The notes under the pieces: model-generated
Told to the model about the DNA's origin: nothing
The model's input: only the letters and a program-made list of their open reading frames with translations
Databases searched by the model: none
Shown here: piece after piece, positions 1 to 9,351 of the stretch
Layout of the letters: each line of letters starts with the position of its first letter
How positions within the stretch are numbered: the stretch's first letter is position 1
Source of the DNA: Amphibacillus jilinensis Y1
Lineage (GTDB): Bacteria > Bacillota > Bacilli > Bacillales > Amphibacillaceae
DNA: 64,000 nt
Assembly (NCBI RefSeq): GCF_000306965.1
Contig: NZ_JH976441.1
Coordinates: 86,625-150,624, forward strand
Reading direction: 5' to 3'
Program-made: the position numbers and the translations under genes

Positions 1-292
1 GCTCAATAGTAGTCGTAATAATATGTTTACCACGCTTTTGATACGCTAAAGCTACCCCTTTAATCGCTAAATTATTCCCTTCTGTCCCACCAGAAGTGAA
101 AATGATTTCAGTTGGTTCAACATTCATGATCTGACCAGCTTGTTGATGTGATTTTCTCAATAATTTATCTGCATCTAATCCGAACTGATGGGCTGAGGAC
201 GCATTTCCATAATAAGTTTCTGATACAGTAAGGAAGCTATCTAGCACTTCTTGTGATGGCTTTGTCGTTGCGCTATTATCAAAGTAAATCAT
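1..292 (-). CDS. Cysteine desulfurase (NifS/IscS-like), N-terminal part, cut by window edge
   Basis: This is the N-terminal 97 residues of a PLP-dependent class V aminotransferase that removes sulfur from cysteine for Fe-S or thio-cofactor synthesis. The translation opens MIYFDNSATTKPSQEVLDSF and continues with YYGNASSAHQFG and FTSGGTEGNNLAIKG, the usual start, the N-terminal conserved block and the PLP-phosphate-binding GGTE motif. The PLP lysine and catalytic cysteine lie outside the window. The start at 292 has AAGGGG about 11 bases upstream. In B. subtilis a nifS-like gene also follows ezrA, which agrees with the synteny here. Sulfur acceptor unknown. Confidence 0.92.
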   Translation of the reverse strand, partial: MIYFDNSATTKPSQEVLDSFLTVSETYYGNASSAHQFGLDADKLLRKSHQQAGQIMNVEPTEIIFTSGGTEGNNLAIKGVALAYQKRGKHIITTTIE

Positions 293-620
293 TAGAATAC
301 CCCTTCGTCTATCTATTGCACTGCATTATTCTAACATAATTCCGTCCCTAGATGAACCTTTGCTTAAGACGGAAATTTGTACTTTTAAGCTATGATCAAT
401 GTCCCTTTGATTATAGGATAATCAAAAATACAAATAACTTTCCACTTCTATATATTAAGAAACACTCATCTTTTGGTGAAGAGACCCTTAAAATCTCTAA
501 CCTGTTGCTTTTCCCGTCTTTGTTAAAAATGCATAAAACCAACCTTCAATCAGTAGAAGGATATCTGTGATGAAATTCTAACGTCGAACAAGTAAAAATC
601 CCAAGCATAAGCTAGGGATT
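293..620. other. Intergenic region with repeat fragment and terminator
   Basis: A 328-base gap between the cysteine desulfurase and a small membrane-protein gene. It holds a short fragment of the dispersed repeat (532-571) and a hairpin terminator at its right edge. A 72-codon plus-strand reading frame at 352-570 has no convincing ribosome binding site and runs into the repeat fragment, so I do not call it a gene. No other structure seen. Confidence 0.6.
532..571 (+). repeat. Truncated copy of dispersed hairpin repeat (fragment R7)
   Basis: Contains the left-end signature AACCTTCAATCAGT followed closely by the right-end signature ATCTGTGATG, with the roughly 100 internal bases missing. Both signatures are shared with the longer copies at about 13.8, 52.0, 53.7 and 55.6 kb. 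It looks like an internal deletion derivative. Confidence 0.55.
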
Positions 621-622
621 TT
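595..622 (-). terminator. Intrinsic terminator after ezrA-linked gene
   Basis: AAAATCCC (595-602) pairs with GGGATTTT (615-622) around a 12-base loop. The stem overlaps the stop codon of the 126-residue membrane protein gene and gives a short U tract on the minus strand, so it probably ends the ezrA transcript. Confidence 0.6.
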
Positions 623-1001
623 AATTCAGATCAAGCGCACCGAGTAATGCATCAACAGATACAGGACTATCTTTTTCAAACTCATAAAGAATATCATTGT
701 AAGGACTGCTAGCCCTTTCCACGAGCGAAGAAGGCGGCTCCTCTTCTGTGTTTGTGTTTGATACTGTTTCAAGTTGCTCCGTTTCGTCTTGTTCAGCCTC
801 TAAACGGGATGCTTCTTCATCCTGCTCAACTTGTTCAAATCTCGATAATTTCCCCGAAACTTCTGCACCTAATTCGCGTTGCTCATCTACGTTAGGCTGA
901 GCTTGGTAGATAGGGTCTAATTCAACAAAAAACAATGTGAAAAATAGTCCCCAAATACTAAGTGTTAATATTGACATACTGAATATTGATACAAATTTCA
1001 T
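621..1001 (-). CDS. Small membrane-anchored protein downstream of ezrA, function unknown
   Basis: 126 residues. One hydrophobic segment (about residues 7-26, SIFSMSILTLSIWGLFFTLF) is followed by an acidic, Glu/Gln-rich tail that would lie outside the cytoplasm if the segment is a signal anchor. No known domain recognised. The start has a strong GGGGGGAT ribosome site. Only 18 bases separate it from the ezrA stop, so the two are likely cotranscribed, which suggests a division or envelope role; that is inference from position only. Confidence 0.7.
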   Translation of the reverse strand: MKFVSIFSMSILTLSIWGLFFTLFFVELDPIYQAQPNVDEQRELGAEVSGKLSRFEQVEQDEEASRLEAEQDETEQLETVSNTNTEEEPPSSLVERASSPYNDILYEFEKDSPVSVDALLGALDLN

Positions 1002-1019
1002 CTGCCATCCCCCCCTCGA

Positions 1020-2714
1020 TTAACTTGGCACTTTAATACGCGTTTCAAGGCGAGCTAGTGCTCCTGGTTCTATATCTTCTAATGCCTGTGAAGCAATCTC
1101 TAATGCTTCTTGATAACGAAACTCCCTAAACATTTGTTCAGCTTCTAATAATTTTGCAGCCAACACTGGATATTGACTACGGTAACGATTGGCATATTGA
1201 ATAACACGCTCAACAAGGTAAGCTTGTTCAATAATTAAATCGGTTTGCTCTAACAATAAACTTACCGATGTAGAAGCTTCATTTACTGTATGGTTAACCT
1301 TCCCCATATCCAAAGGTTGTTCATTTAAATGTTCCATCACTGCATTGCATTTTTCTGTGGCTTCATCTAATTGATTCCAAATGAATGACGGAATACCAGG
1401 TAAATTACTTTTTTGCAAGCGACGATTGGTATCGTACAATTGACGTTGTAGCACTTGAATCTTTTCTTTTGCTTCCACTTCATCTTTTCGAATCGTTTTA
1501 ACTTGCTCTTTAAACTCTTCATGAGATTCTTTTAGTTTTTGTAAATCTTGATAGCTTGTCTCTAATTGATCACGAAGTGAAACATAGGTTTGCTTTTCTT
1601 CTGTCATTTCTGTCATCATCTGTTCATGTTGACGTTCTAATTGATGAATCCATTTCTGGAGGTTAGCGTATAGTTCCAGATCACTACCTTCCATATAATA
1701 AGTTTTCTGTAATTCTTTTACCTCTTCATCTGTTTCTTGAAAAGCTTCAACCACATCGACAATCAAGGTTTTGAAATTATCTAAGTGTTTATCTATATAC
1801 TGTTTTGCATTTGCTTCTTTTTCCAATAAGCTATATATCTCTTGAATACGCTCTTCTAAACTTGTTACAAAATCATAAACAGATCCATCATCTGTTTCTT
1901 CTATACGCTTTAAATATTTGGCAATTTCCTGTTCGAAACTAGCTAATTCCTTAAGGAAATTATGATGTTCGATACGATATCCTTCTTCCTTCATTTCTTT
2001 AATACCATTTTTAAGTTGATTAATTTGATCAGGTAGCTCTTGCTTACATTTTTTATAAATGACAGGAAAATCTTCCATTCGAATGGTCAGATCAGCTAAT
2101 TGTTCTTGAATGGTCTGAATAATTTGACGGGCTTCATAATAATTCCCCTCATCACTCGCTGCATAAAATTGATCAAGCAACTGTTGGTGTTCATCGATTT
2201 CTTTTTCAAATCGTTGTTCAGCTTCCCCGAACAAATGTCGCCCTTCAAGTAGCGTCTGACGCAAGGACTTAATTTGTGGAATAACCTTCTCTACTTCTTT
2301 TCTGCTTTGCTTTTCTGAATCCAGTAAATCATCTAATTCGCTATACATATTTTTTATTGTCTGTTCAATTTCATTAAGTGTTTTCTCCACAGCAGCTAAA
2401 TTTTTCTTAGCTGTCGGGATTTTAAAGCTATCAGCTGCCGCCTCAGCATCAAAGAGGTACTCTTCGATATCCGGTAAATCACGTGTTAAAATTCGATCCC
2501 ATGTCTCTTTCCAAGATTCGAACTTCTCTTGTGTTTCCCCAGAGAGCCGTAATGCCTTGACGCGTTGCAACTCTGCTGTGACGTTCCGATTCATAATATC
2601 CATTTTCCATGCTTCAAGTTGATCGACGCGATCATACACTCTTTTTCTTAAAATTAAACCCACAACAATTAATGTTATAATAACGAGAATAAACCCTATA
2701 ATATAGGTGACCAT
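1020..2714 (-). CDS. ezrA: Septation ring formation regulator EzrA
   Basis: 564 residues, the usual EzrA length. A single N-terminal membrane segment (about residues 3-21) is followed by a long, almost entirely helical cytoplasmic part rich in Glu, Lys and Gln with spectrin-like coiled-coil repeats. EzrA is a membrane-bound negative regulator of FtsZ ring assembly that also links FtsZ to PBP1 during septation. The C-terminal stretch (LVERVIQYANRYRSQYP) matches the conserved QNR-type patch. RBS AAGGAGG lies 7 bases upstream. A possible LexA box lies about 40 bases upstream. Confidence 0.95.
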   Translation of the reverse strand: MVTYIIGFILVIITLIVVGLILRKRVYDRVDQLEAWKMDIMNRNVTAELQRVKALRLSGETQEKFESWKETWDRILTRDLPDIEEYLFDAEAAADSFKIPTAKKNLAAVEKTLNEIEQTIKNMYSELDDLLDSEKQSRKEVEKVIPQIKSLRQTLLEGRHLFGEAEQRFEKEIDEHQQLLDQFYAASDEGNYYEARQIIQTIQEQLADLTIRMEDFPVIYKKCKQELPDQINQLKNGIKEMKEEGYRIEHHNFLKELASFEQEIAKYLKRIEETDDGSVYDFVTSLEERIQEIYSLLEKEANAKQYIDKHLDNFKTLIVDVVEAFQETDEEVKELQKTYYMEGSDLELYANLQKWIHQLERQHEQMMTEMTEEKQTYVSLRDQLETSYQDLQKLKESHEEFKEQVKTIRKDEVEAKEKIQVLQRQLYDTNRRLQKSNLPGIPSFIWNQLDEATEKCNAVMEHLNEQPLDMGKVNHTVNEASTSVSLLLEQTDLIIEQAYLVERVIQYANRYRSQYPVLAAKLLEAEQMFREFRYQEALEIASQALEDIEPGALARLETRIKVPS

Positions 2715-2750
2715 GTTAATCCTCCTTGAACCTATCGACCATTTTACACG

Positions 2751-2764
2751 AGAACCTAAGTTCG
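2751..2764 (-). promoter_or_regulatory. Candidate LexA (SOS) box upstream of ezrA
   Basis: On the minus strand the sequence is CGAACTTAGGTTCT, which matches 9 of the 10 fixed positions of the Gram-positive LexA consensus CGAAC-N4-GTTCG. It lies 38-51 bases before the ezrA start, where promoter elements would be expected (a weak -10, TAAAAT, follows). Binding is not shown. Confidence 0.35.
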
Positions 2765-2895
2765 TTCGCTTGATTTATGATTAGGATGTATTATCATTAT
2801 CATATCATGAACATTAGACTTTTTGCTAAAAAAAATCAAATTAATTCGTTTTTTGTCATTTTATATATCGGCATGATTTTAAAAATATTTAAAAA

Positions 2896-2924
2896 TTGCA
2901 TCTTGTTTTATTCAAGGGTATAAT
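2896..2924 (+). promoter_or_regulatory. Sigma-A type promoter for ytsP
   Basis: TTGCAT (2896-2901) and TATAAT (2919-2924) are separated by exactly 17 bases, about 40 bases upstream of the start codon at 2965. Confidence 0.75.
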
Positions 2925-2964
2925 TTGCTATTAAAAAGAGAGTCTAAAGGCGGAGGAGATTTCA

Positions 2965-3444
2965 ATGTTTGAGGAAAAATCTTATGATGAGTCAAGAGAA
3001 AAAAATTATCAGTTATTACTAAAACAATTGGAAGCACTTATTGAAGATGAGCAAGATCAGATTGCCAATTTATCAAATAGTTCAGCATTACTCAATCAAT
3101 TTCTAGATCAAGTGAATTGGGTTGGCTTTTATTTAATGAAGGATGATGAATTAATATTGGGGCCTTTCCAAGGTTTACCTGCTTGTGTTCATATCCAAAT
3201 CGGTAAAGGGGTTTGTGGTACAGCTGTCAGTGAAAGGGCGACACAACGCATTGCTAATGTCCATCAATTTCTCGGGCACATTGCTTGCGACGCAGCTAGC
3301 CAATCTGAAATCGTTATTCCTATTATCAAAAATAATGAGGTTATTGGTGTTTTAGACATCGATAGTCCGATAGTAGATCGCTTTGATGAACTCGATCAAA
3401 AGTATTTGGAGAAATTCGTTGAAATCTTGCAAAAATATTTGTAA
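2965..3444 (+). CDS. msrC: Free methionine-(R)-sulfoxide reductase (GAF domain, YtsP)
   Basis: 159 residues, a single GAF domain. It reduces free methionine-R-sulfoxide to methionine. All three cysteines of the fRMsr family are present, in PACVHI, GKGVCGTAV and HIACDAAS; the last two are the usual disulfide/catalytic pair. WVGFYL and SEIVIPI are also family signatures. RBS GGAGGAG precedes the ATG by 7 bases. Divergent from ezrA as in B. subtilis (ytsP). Confidence 0.93.
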   Translation: MFEEKSYDESREKNYQLLLKQLEALIEDEQDQIANLSNSSALLNQFLDQVNWVGFYLMKDDELILGPFQGLPACVHIQIGKGVCGTAVSERATQRIANVHQFLGHIACDAASQSEIVIPIIKNNEVIGVLDIDSPIVDRFDELDQKYLEKFVEILQKYL

Positions 3445-3529
3445 GAGTAAAGTTAGCCTACTTATTTCTTCTACCGTAATAGCCAAAAGATTATCGATAC
3501 AATTTAATTTTTAGCATTTACATAAAACA

Positions 3530-3579
3530 AACTAACAATCACTGGGCGTTTTCGTGCTTCTCCCAGTGATTGTTAGTTG
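3530..3579 (-). repeat. Hairpin derived from the first arm of the dispersed repeat (fragment R8)
   Basis: AACTAACAATCACTGGG (3530-3546) pairs perfectly over 17 bp with its complement at 3562-3578. The layout (ATAAAAC before it, GAATGAATCA after it) resembles the first hairpin of the dispersed repeat. It lies between the convergent ytsP and dgcP genes, where it can act as a bidirectional terminator. Confidence 0.55.
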
Positions 3580-3597
3580 AATGAATCAGGACCGCTC

Positions 3598-5460
3598 TTA
3601 CAAATTTGGTTCAATTTGAAACTGGTTTTTTCCACTTCGTTTTGCTCGATATAAAGCTTGATCCGCCATATCAAATAATGTAATGAAATCCACTTTACAT
3701 TCTCTGTTCCAAAAAGCCATCCCTATTGAAGCTGTGATCCTCGGTTCCGTTAATCGTTTGATTAAATCAAGTAATTGAGTCACAAAAGCTTGGCCCTCTC
3801 TAGCGCTTTTATGGGGCAAATATATTGCTAACTCTTCTCCTCCCCAACGTGCCGCAAAACCGCTATCTTCGATTCTGTCACGGATAATATCAGATACTTG
3901 TATTAAAATATGGTCCCCGACATCATGACCATGTAAATCATTAATCTGTTTAAAATCATCAAGATCGATTAAAATAAATACGCCTTGCTGATCATGATTA
4001 AGATGTGTCATGCATCGCTCATCTAAATATTTTCTTGAATACAACTTTGTCAAATAATCTGTTATAACGGCAAGTTCTAATTGCTCACGTAATAATGTAT
4101 TTTCAAAAGCTAATGTAGCATGATAAGTTAATGATTTCATCAACTTAAACTGATCAAAAGAAAAAAAATAAGGTTTTGGATGTAAAACGACAATCAAACC
4201 AATTAGCTTGTCCGTTTGAATCATTGGCAATAAAATGACTGAGCTATAATAATGGTGTTCGCCATATCTTGTTCCATAATCACCAATAAACACAGCATCT
4301 TGTTCTTTTTGAACGAGGCTGTATAATTTATCAACAAAATCGCGACTATCATCACGATGAAACAGTTGAGTTGAAGCAGATTCTATCTTATACCCTACTG
4401 AAGGATTGGCTAAAAGAAAACCAATTTCATCTGTTTTAAAGGATTCTTTAAACTGTTTTTTAATGAATGCTGTAATATCCAATAGACCATTTAATTTATT
4501 CAACTCATGCACAAAGGTATTAATCAGTTGTAAGTCTTGAATCAATTGGTTCGATTGTTGGTACAATTGTGCATTCTCTAATGCATTGCCGGCAGTATTG
4601 GCTAATAATCGAACGAACTCAATATCTTCATTCGGAACATGGTCGATTTCTACAGCAGTTAGTTGCATAACCCCATAAATACCTTGTTTTCCATTTAACG
4701 GTGCATATAAGTTGATTTTATTTTGATTAGGTTTTTGATCAAGTTTAATTTCACCTGTTAAAAAAGCTTGAACACTTGCTTTATCAGCATATTCTTCATT
4801 ATAAATTAACTCTTTAACAGGTAAATCTTGATCACCTTGATAATTTTTGGACAAAAATAAGTTACAGTTAAACTGTGGATAAATCGATCGAATCGTTTCA
4901 ATGATTTCACTAAGAACATCTTTGGGATTCATTGTTGAATGGAATTTTTGCGTCACGTTGTACATTAATTCGTATTTATTAGCCTGTGCTTGAGCATTAT
5001 ATGTATTAGTCAGTTCAATTAGTAACGTATTCATATCCTCAGCAATTTGAATAAATTGCTCTCGTTGGTTTTCCAAGTGATTGTTATCTTCTTCAACAAA
5101 TAGAACTAAATAACCATTAAGATGAATGTGATTGCCCAAACCAATGATACAAACCTGCTGCTCTGTTTCTACATGCATCACCTCAGTCCCCGGCACTACA
5201 GCAAAACGATGTTGAGAATTGACTGCCTTAACACTATCTGAAGTCATCTTTTCCACGAATTGAATGGTTTTACTACTTGTTGTCCCTGATAACATGTAAC
5301 AATCTGTCCAGGTATTATATAGGTAAAGTGCTACTGCATCTGCTTGGATCAATAATTCAACCTGTTTAAGTATAATATGTATTGATTCCCTACTTTGATA
5401 AGGATTCTTTTGCTCATGAAGAAAAGTGGCATGGTTTTCGGTTAAGGTATATGACTTCAT
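3598..5460 (-). CDS. dgcP: Diguanylate cyclase with GAF sensory domains (DgcP-like)
   Basis: 620 residues. GAF-like sensory segments span about residues 25-300 and 315-450, followed by a C-terminal GGDEF domain (about 455-620) that makes cyclic di-GMP from two GTP. The active-site loop is RWGGEELAIYLP, and the domain opens with the usual DYLTKLYSRKYLDE. The metal-binding Asp is in FILIDLDDFKQIND. No inhibitory RxxD site stands exactly five residues before the GGEEL motif (the nearest, RIED, is seven away), so product inhibition may be absent. No membrane segment. In B. subtilis the homologue (ytrP/dgcP) has the same neighbours. Confidence 0.9.
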   Translation of the reverse strand: MKSYTLTENHATFLHEQKNPYQSRESIHIILKQVELLIQADAVALYLYNTWTDCYMLSGTTSSKTIQFVEKMTSDSVKAVNSQHRFAVVPGTEVMHVETEQQVCIIGLGNHIHLNGYLVLFVEEDNNHLENQREQFIQIAEDMNTLLIELTNTYNAQAQANKYELMYNVTQKFHSTMNPKDVLSEIIETIRSIYPQFNCNLFLSKNYQGDQDLPVKELIYNEEYADKASVQAFLTGEIKLDQKPNQNKINLYAPLNGKQGIYGVMQLTAVEIDHVPNEDIEFVRLLANTAGNALENAQLYQQSNQLIQDLQLINTFVHELNKLNGLLDITAFIKKQFKESFKTDEIGFLLANPSVGYKIESASTQLFHRDDSRDFVDKLYSLVQKEQDAVFIGDYGTRYGEHHYYSSVILLPMIQTDKLIGLIVVLHPKPYFFSFDQFKLMKSLTYHATLAFENTLLREQLELAVITDYLTKLYSRKYLDERCMTHLNHDQQGVFILIDLDDFKQINDLHGHDVGDHILIQVSDIIRDRIEDSGFAARWGGEELAIYLPHKSAREGQAFVTQLLDLIKRLTEPRITASIGMAFWNRECKVDFITLFDMADQALYRAKRSGKNQFQIEPNL

Positions 5461-5715
5461 TTACAGGTTCCACCCATCTAAAAAATAATCAAAATAAGCC
5501 ATTCAACTCATATTATAACGCAAATATTTCTAAATGCCTACCAAAAAGATAGTAAATTATACTTATAAAGTAAAGACTTGTTTTTTTGACAAATCCTTTC
5601 AATAACAGCGTTTTATCGCTATTTACCACAAAAAACAAGCGCATAACAACCCAGTGTAGAAACAAGGTCTTTTTACCCTATTTTTCACATATCTAGACTG
5701 CTTGATAAGTAAAGG

Positions 5716-5744
5716 TTGACTCAGATGACTAAAAAACATATAAT
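5716..5744 (+). promoter_or_regulatory. rpsD promoter
   Basis: TTGACT (5716-5721) and a perfect TATAAT (5739-5744) with a 17-base spacer. It fits a strong housekeeping promoter about 190 bases before the rpsD start. Confidence 0.85.
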
Positions 5745-5751
5745 AGACTTT

Positions 5752-5937
5752 GTGTAAAAAAGGTAGCCTCTGTGAACCGCCGGTTGTTCATTTTGTTCCT
5801 TATCTATTGATAATGTAAGGTGTATCGTGTAACTCTCTGCTGCTGGAGCGATGGTACATGAAAACAAAATGACAAGCGATTATCGGGCACAATATCTTGT
5901 TTTATGCAAAATCTAATATAAAAGGAGAGATTGCACT
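5752..5937 (+). ncRNA. rpsD leader, probable S4 autoregulatory structure
   Basis: A leader of about 185 bases lies between the promoter and the rpsD ribosome site. TTCATTTTGTT (near 5787) can pair with AAACAAAATGA (near 5862), enclosing a branched, GC-richer segment. In B. subtilis rpsD the leader binds S4 and represses translation; position, length and pairing suggest the same here. Identity to the Firmicute S4-leader model was not tested. Confidence 0.5.
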
Positions 5938-6540
5938 ATGGCTCGCTATACAGGTCCTGTATGGAAAAAGTCTCGTCGTCTCGGTATTTCATTAACGGGT
6001 ACAGGTAAGGAATTAGATAAGCGTCCTTACGCCCCTGGACAACATGGTCCAAATCAACGCAGAAAGCTTTCAGAATATGGTTTACAATTACAAGAGAAGC
6101 AAAAACTTCGCTTCATGTATGGGGTAAACGAACGTCAATTTAGCAACCTTTTCGAAAGTGCTGGCAAAATGAAAGGTGTACACGGTGAAAACTTCATGGT
6201 TCTTTTAGAATCACGTTTGGATAATCTTGTTTACCGCCTTGGTCTTGCTCGTACGCGTCGTCAAGCACGTCAATTAGTAAACCATGGTCATATTACTGTT
6301 GATGGTGGTCGTGTCGATATTCCATCATACAGTGTGAAACCTGGTCAATCAATTGGTGTACGTGAGAAATCACAAAAACTTGATATCATTGCTGAAGCTA
6401 TTGAAGCTAACACGTTCGTACCTGAGTACTTAACTTTCGATGCTGATAAGCTTGAAGGTACTTACTCACGTTACCCAGAACGTACTGAGTTACCAGCAGA
6501 AATCAACGAAGCACTTATTGTTGAGTGGTACTCACGTTAA
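5938..6540 (+). CDS. rpsD: 30S ribosomal protein S4
   Basis: 200 residues, the usual length. It is a primary 16S rRNA-binding protein of the small subunit. It has the N-terminal [18 protein letters not shown] block, the S4 RNA-binding domain ([20 protein letters not shown], about residues 91-110) and the typical end LIVEWYSR. It lacks the zinc cysteines of some S4 paralogues. RBS AAAGGAGAG. Monocistronic, with its own promoter, leader and terminator. Confidence 0.98.
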   Translation: MARYTGPVWKKSRRLGISLTGTGKELDKRPYAPGQHGPNQRRKLSEYGLQLQEKQKLRFMYGVNERQFSNLFESAGKMKGVHGENFMVLLESRLDNLVYRLGLARTRRQARQLVNHGHITVDGGRVDIPSYSVKPGQSIGVREKSQKLDIIAEAIEANTFVPEYLTFDADKLEGTYSRYPERTELPAEINEALIVEWYSR

Positions 6541-6567
6541 GGAAGATAGTACGCATACCTTAAGATT

Positions 6568-6613
6568 AAAAAACCTAGAAACCTTGTTAAATCAAGTGTT
6601 CTAGGGTTTTTTG
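6568..6613 (+). terminator. rpsD terminator
   Basis: AAAAAACCTAGAA (6568-6580) pairs with TTCTAGGGTTTTTT (6599-6612, one G-T pair), ending in a T run. Confidence 0.8.
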
Positions 6614-6820
6614 TTTGATTTGCTATACGCAAGATAATGTGTGAAAAAGAACTAAATTGGGGCTAGTAATATATAATGTGGGCATATGTATGTAAAGGAA
6701 AAATTTTCAACCGGTTTAGATTAGTCAATTAACTCAAGGCTTCCATAGTCCTCTTTAAATCAAATACGACAAAAGAAATTATTGAAAAATTTCTTTTGAA
6801 AATCACCTTTAAAAAGTGAC

Positions 6821-7030
6821 TTAATCAATAAAATATAAAAATGAATGATAAACTAAAAACAAATACAATAAGCTCATAGCCGGCTTAACTACTGCTCTCG
6901 GTATTTTGAAAAAAATAAGAATGTGGCCAATAACTAACACTACCACAAAAGGAAGAAAAAGTACCTTAGCTAAATCCCAAGCCATTTGATTTATAACTGA
7001 ATTATCGACACCATCAAAAATGTTTCCCAT
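6821..7030 (-). CDS. Small two-helix membrane protein, unknown
   Basis: 69 residues with two hydrophobic helices (about residues 20-40 and 48-66). No family recognised. The start is supported by AGGAG seven bases upstream. It lies 71 bases after the stop of another small membrane protein on the same strand, so the two probably form a unit at the left edge of the accessory region. Confidence 0.6.
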   Translation of the reverse strand: MGNIFDGVDNSVINQMAWDLAKVLFLPFVVVLVIGHILIFFKIPRAVVKPAMSLLYLFLVYHSFLYFID

Positions 7031-7101
7031 ATTAAACTCCTATTAATTTTTAAAATTGGTTAAATTTATTACATACGCACTAAATTTTAAAACATTGCAT
7101 A

Positions 7102-7650
7102 CTAAAACAGTTCCTCAATTAATTCGTCAATAACAAACTTGTATAACCCCCTTCTAGCTTTGTTCCTTAAAGTCATGAATGTAATAAACCACGCAGATAT
7201 GATTATAAGTAAAGTAAAAAAAATCCCCCTTAAGAGAACAAAGTTAAAGATATCACCTATTACTTGAATAATATGTTCTGTGAACTCATTAATTAAATTA
7301 AACTGATCTTCTTCCGATTCCATCGTAGGTAACTTAAGATTTAAAAGTTGTTCACTAGAAAGAATACTTACTGATATCCCCAAAGTAAGCAGTGCTATAA
7401 TGGAACTAAATGCAAAGGCAATGAAACCGGAAAAAATTGAATTTAATAAACTCACGTCAACACTAGAGTCTAGCCAAATTATCTTCATTTGCATTTTAGA
7501 TTTAATTTTTTTTATTTCCTCTTTGGTATAATCTTGACAGATAGCTTTTTTAAAATGATCTACACTACTTTGGGACTTAAAATTTAACTTCCAGTATTTA
7601 TTCTCTAAAAATTTAAAAATATTTTTTTCATTATAAAAATCTCTAGTCAT
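7102..7650 (-). CDS. Membrane protein of unknown function
   Basis: 182 residues from the chosen start (MTRDFYNEKNIFKFLENKYW), which has AAAGGGGGTG just upstream; a reading frame open for 34 more codons has no such site. A charged N-terminal 80 residues is followed by two membrane segments (about 90-115 and 140-165) with an acidic loop between. No domain recognised. The leading charged domain plus two helices would fit a small membrane sensor or immunity-type protein, but that is a guess. Confidence 0.6.
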   Translation of the reverse strand: MTRDFYNEKNIFKFLENKYWKLNFKSQSSVDHFKKAICQDYTKEEIKKIKSKMQMKIIWLDSSVDVSLLNSIFSGFIAFAFSSIIALLTLGISVSILSSEQLLNLKLPTMESEEDQFNLINEFTEHIIQVIGDIFNFVLLRGIFFTLLIIISAWFITFMTLRNKARRGLYKFVIDELIEELF

Positions 7651-7790
7651 TAAGACACCCCCTTTTCTAATCATATCGGAGGATATGGTAAAATGTTTAA
7701 GAAAATCACTTGTTTTACAAACAACAAAGAGCCTTATCTCAAGACTCCTCATTCATAATCGAAAAAACACTATGCTAGCAGTACTTGTTA

Positions 7791-7819
7791 TTGACAATCC
7801 TTTGCAGTGATTGTATAGT
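7791..7819 (+). promoter_or_regulatory. erm leader promoter
   Basis: A consensus TTGACA (7791-7796) and TATAGT (7814-7819) with a 17-base spacer, 35 bases before the leader peptide start. Confidence 0.85.
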
Positions 7820-7853
7820 GGATCTTACATACAGGAAAGGAGGATTATTAAAA

Positions 7854-7901
7854 ATGACACCATCAGGAAGATTACGCCAGCAAACTTTGAACAATAAGTA
7901 A
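7854..7901 (+). CDS. Erm leader peptide, RLR arrest type
   Basis: A 15-codon peptide, MTPSGRLRQQTLNNK, with AAGGAGG ten bases upstream. It aligns with the ErmD/ErmK leader peptide (MTHSMRLRFPTLNQ): the Arg-Leu-Arg motif at residues 6-8 is the site at which macrolide-bound ribosomes stall in that class. Stalling refolds the downstream leader and lets the methyltransferase be expressed. The leader is intact although the methyltransferase gene it controls is broken. Confidence 0.85.
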   Translation: MTPSGRLRQQTLNNK

Positions 7902-8130
7902 CTTAATATGTTCAAAGGCTCTGTTTTCATAAACCAGAGTAAACGGGAGTAGTCTGCACATTTTTAATAATCTTCGACGGGGAAGTATATACTTTTTTTG
8001 TGAAGAAAGGCAGATATCCATCTGTCTTTCTTTCGTATGTCTTTTTTCACTAATACAAAGAAAAAATGTCTATTTACCATACCTCGTTTACTCTTCACCA
8101 CGGACAGCAGCCTGTCTGTGGTTTTTTTAT
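7867..8130 (+). promoter_or_regulatory. Erm attenuator: nested hairpins ending in an intrinsic terminator
   Basis: GAAGATTA within the leader peptide codons can pair with TAATCTTC about 100 bases later; CTTTGAACA pairs with TGTTCAAAG between them. Further hairpins follow: AAAGGCAGAT/ATCTGTCTTT near 8006-8029, and CCACGGACAG/CTGTCTGTGG (8098-8121) with a run of seven T, a textbook terminator 40 bases before the gene. This resembles transcription attenuation in ermK, where ribosome stalling on the leader prevents termination. Confidence 0.7.
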
Positions 8131-8155
8131 GATTACACCCCTTCGAATCCCATAA

Positions 8156-8904
<749 letters not shown>

Positions 8905-9351
8905 TGTTGAGGGGTTGCCGATTCCAGCAACCCTCAACTTATTACCTTTACTAAGGGCACAGCAGATTGATTAAACAGAAAAAAGGAACTTTTGATCCCT
9001 TTATGTAACTGCTAAACGAAAATAATCAATTGGGCATGCGGACAAAATCTTAGACCAAAAAGTCTTAGGAGGAAGTCCATGTATACTTATAAAAAAAATT
9101 AAAGATCGATTCTGTAAACATGCTCGTCCAGAAGTGGGTACATGCCTTTTCATGGATGCCACATAATTTTGGTACATAGCTTCTATTTAATTATCACCCA
9201 TCAAACGTCATACCCTATGGCTTAAATCTGAAAAAATAAGTGGGGCAAAATTCCTTGTTGATTGACAAATAGAAAAAGGAGTATTATTATAATTTTCAAA
9301 TAATCAACTAATTTTTTCTAAATTAATAGAAATTAGGAGAGGTTGAAATAA
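8905..9351. other. Non-coding stretch after erm, with hairpin and short ORF remnant
   Basis: GTTGAGGGGTTGC (8906-8918) pairs with GCAACCCTCAAC (8927-8938), a likely erm terminator. Around 9070-9180 a GGAGG site is followed by ATG and a frame that stops after seven codons; one frame over, an open stretch reads IKDRFCKHARPEVGTCLF before a stop. This may be a decayed gene, but I recognise no family. Otherwise AT-rich with nothing supported. Confidence 0.4.

Larger units (their letters stand above)
5461..5937. other. Intergenic region between dgcP and rpsD
   Basis: 477 bases. The left part holds the upstream sequence of dgcP, including a TATAAT on the minus strand near 5513 with no good -35. The right part holds the rpsD promoter and a leader of about 190 bases described separately. 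No further gene seen. Confidence 0.6.

Noticed and set aside
352..570. 72-codon plus-strand reading frame
   Set aside because: No ribosome site, atypical composition, and it runs into a fragment of the dispersed repeat.
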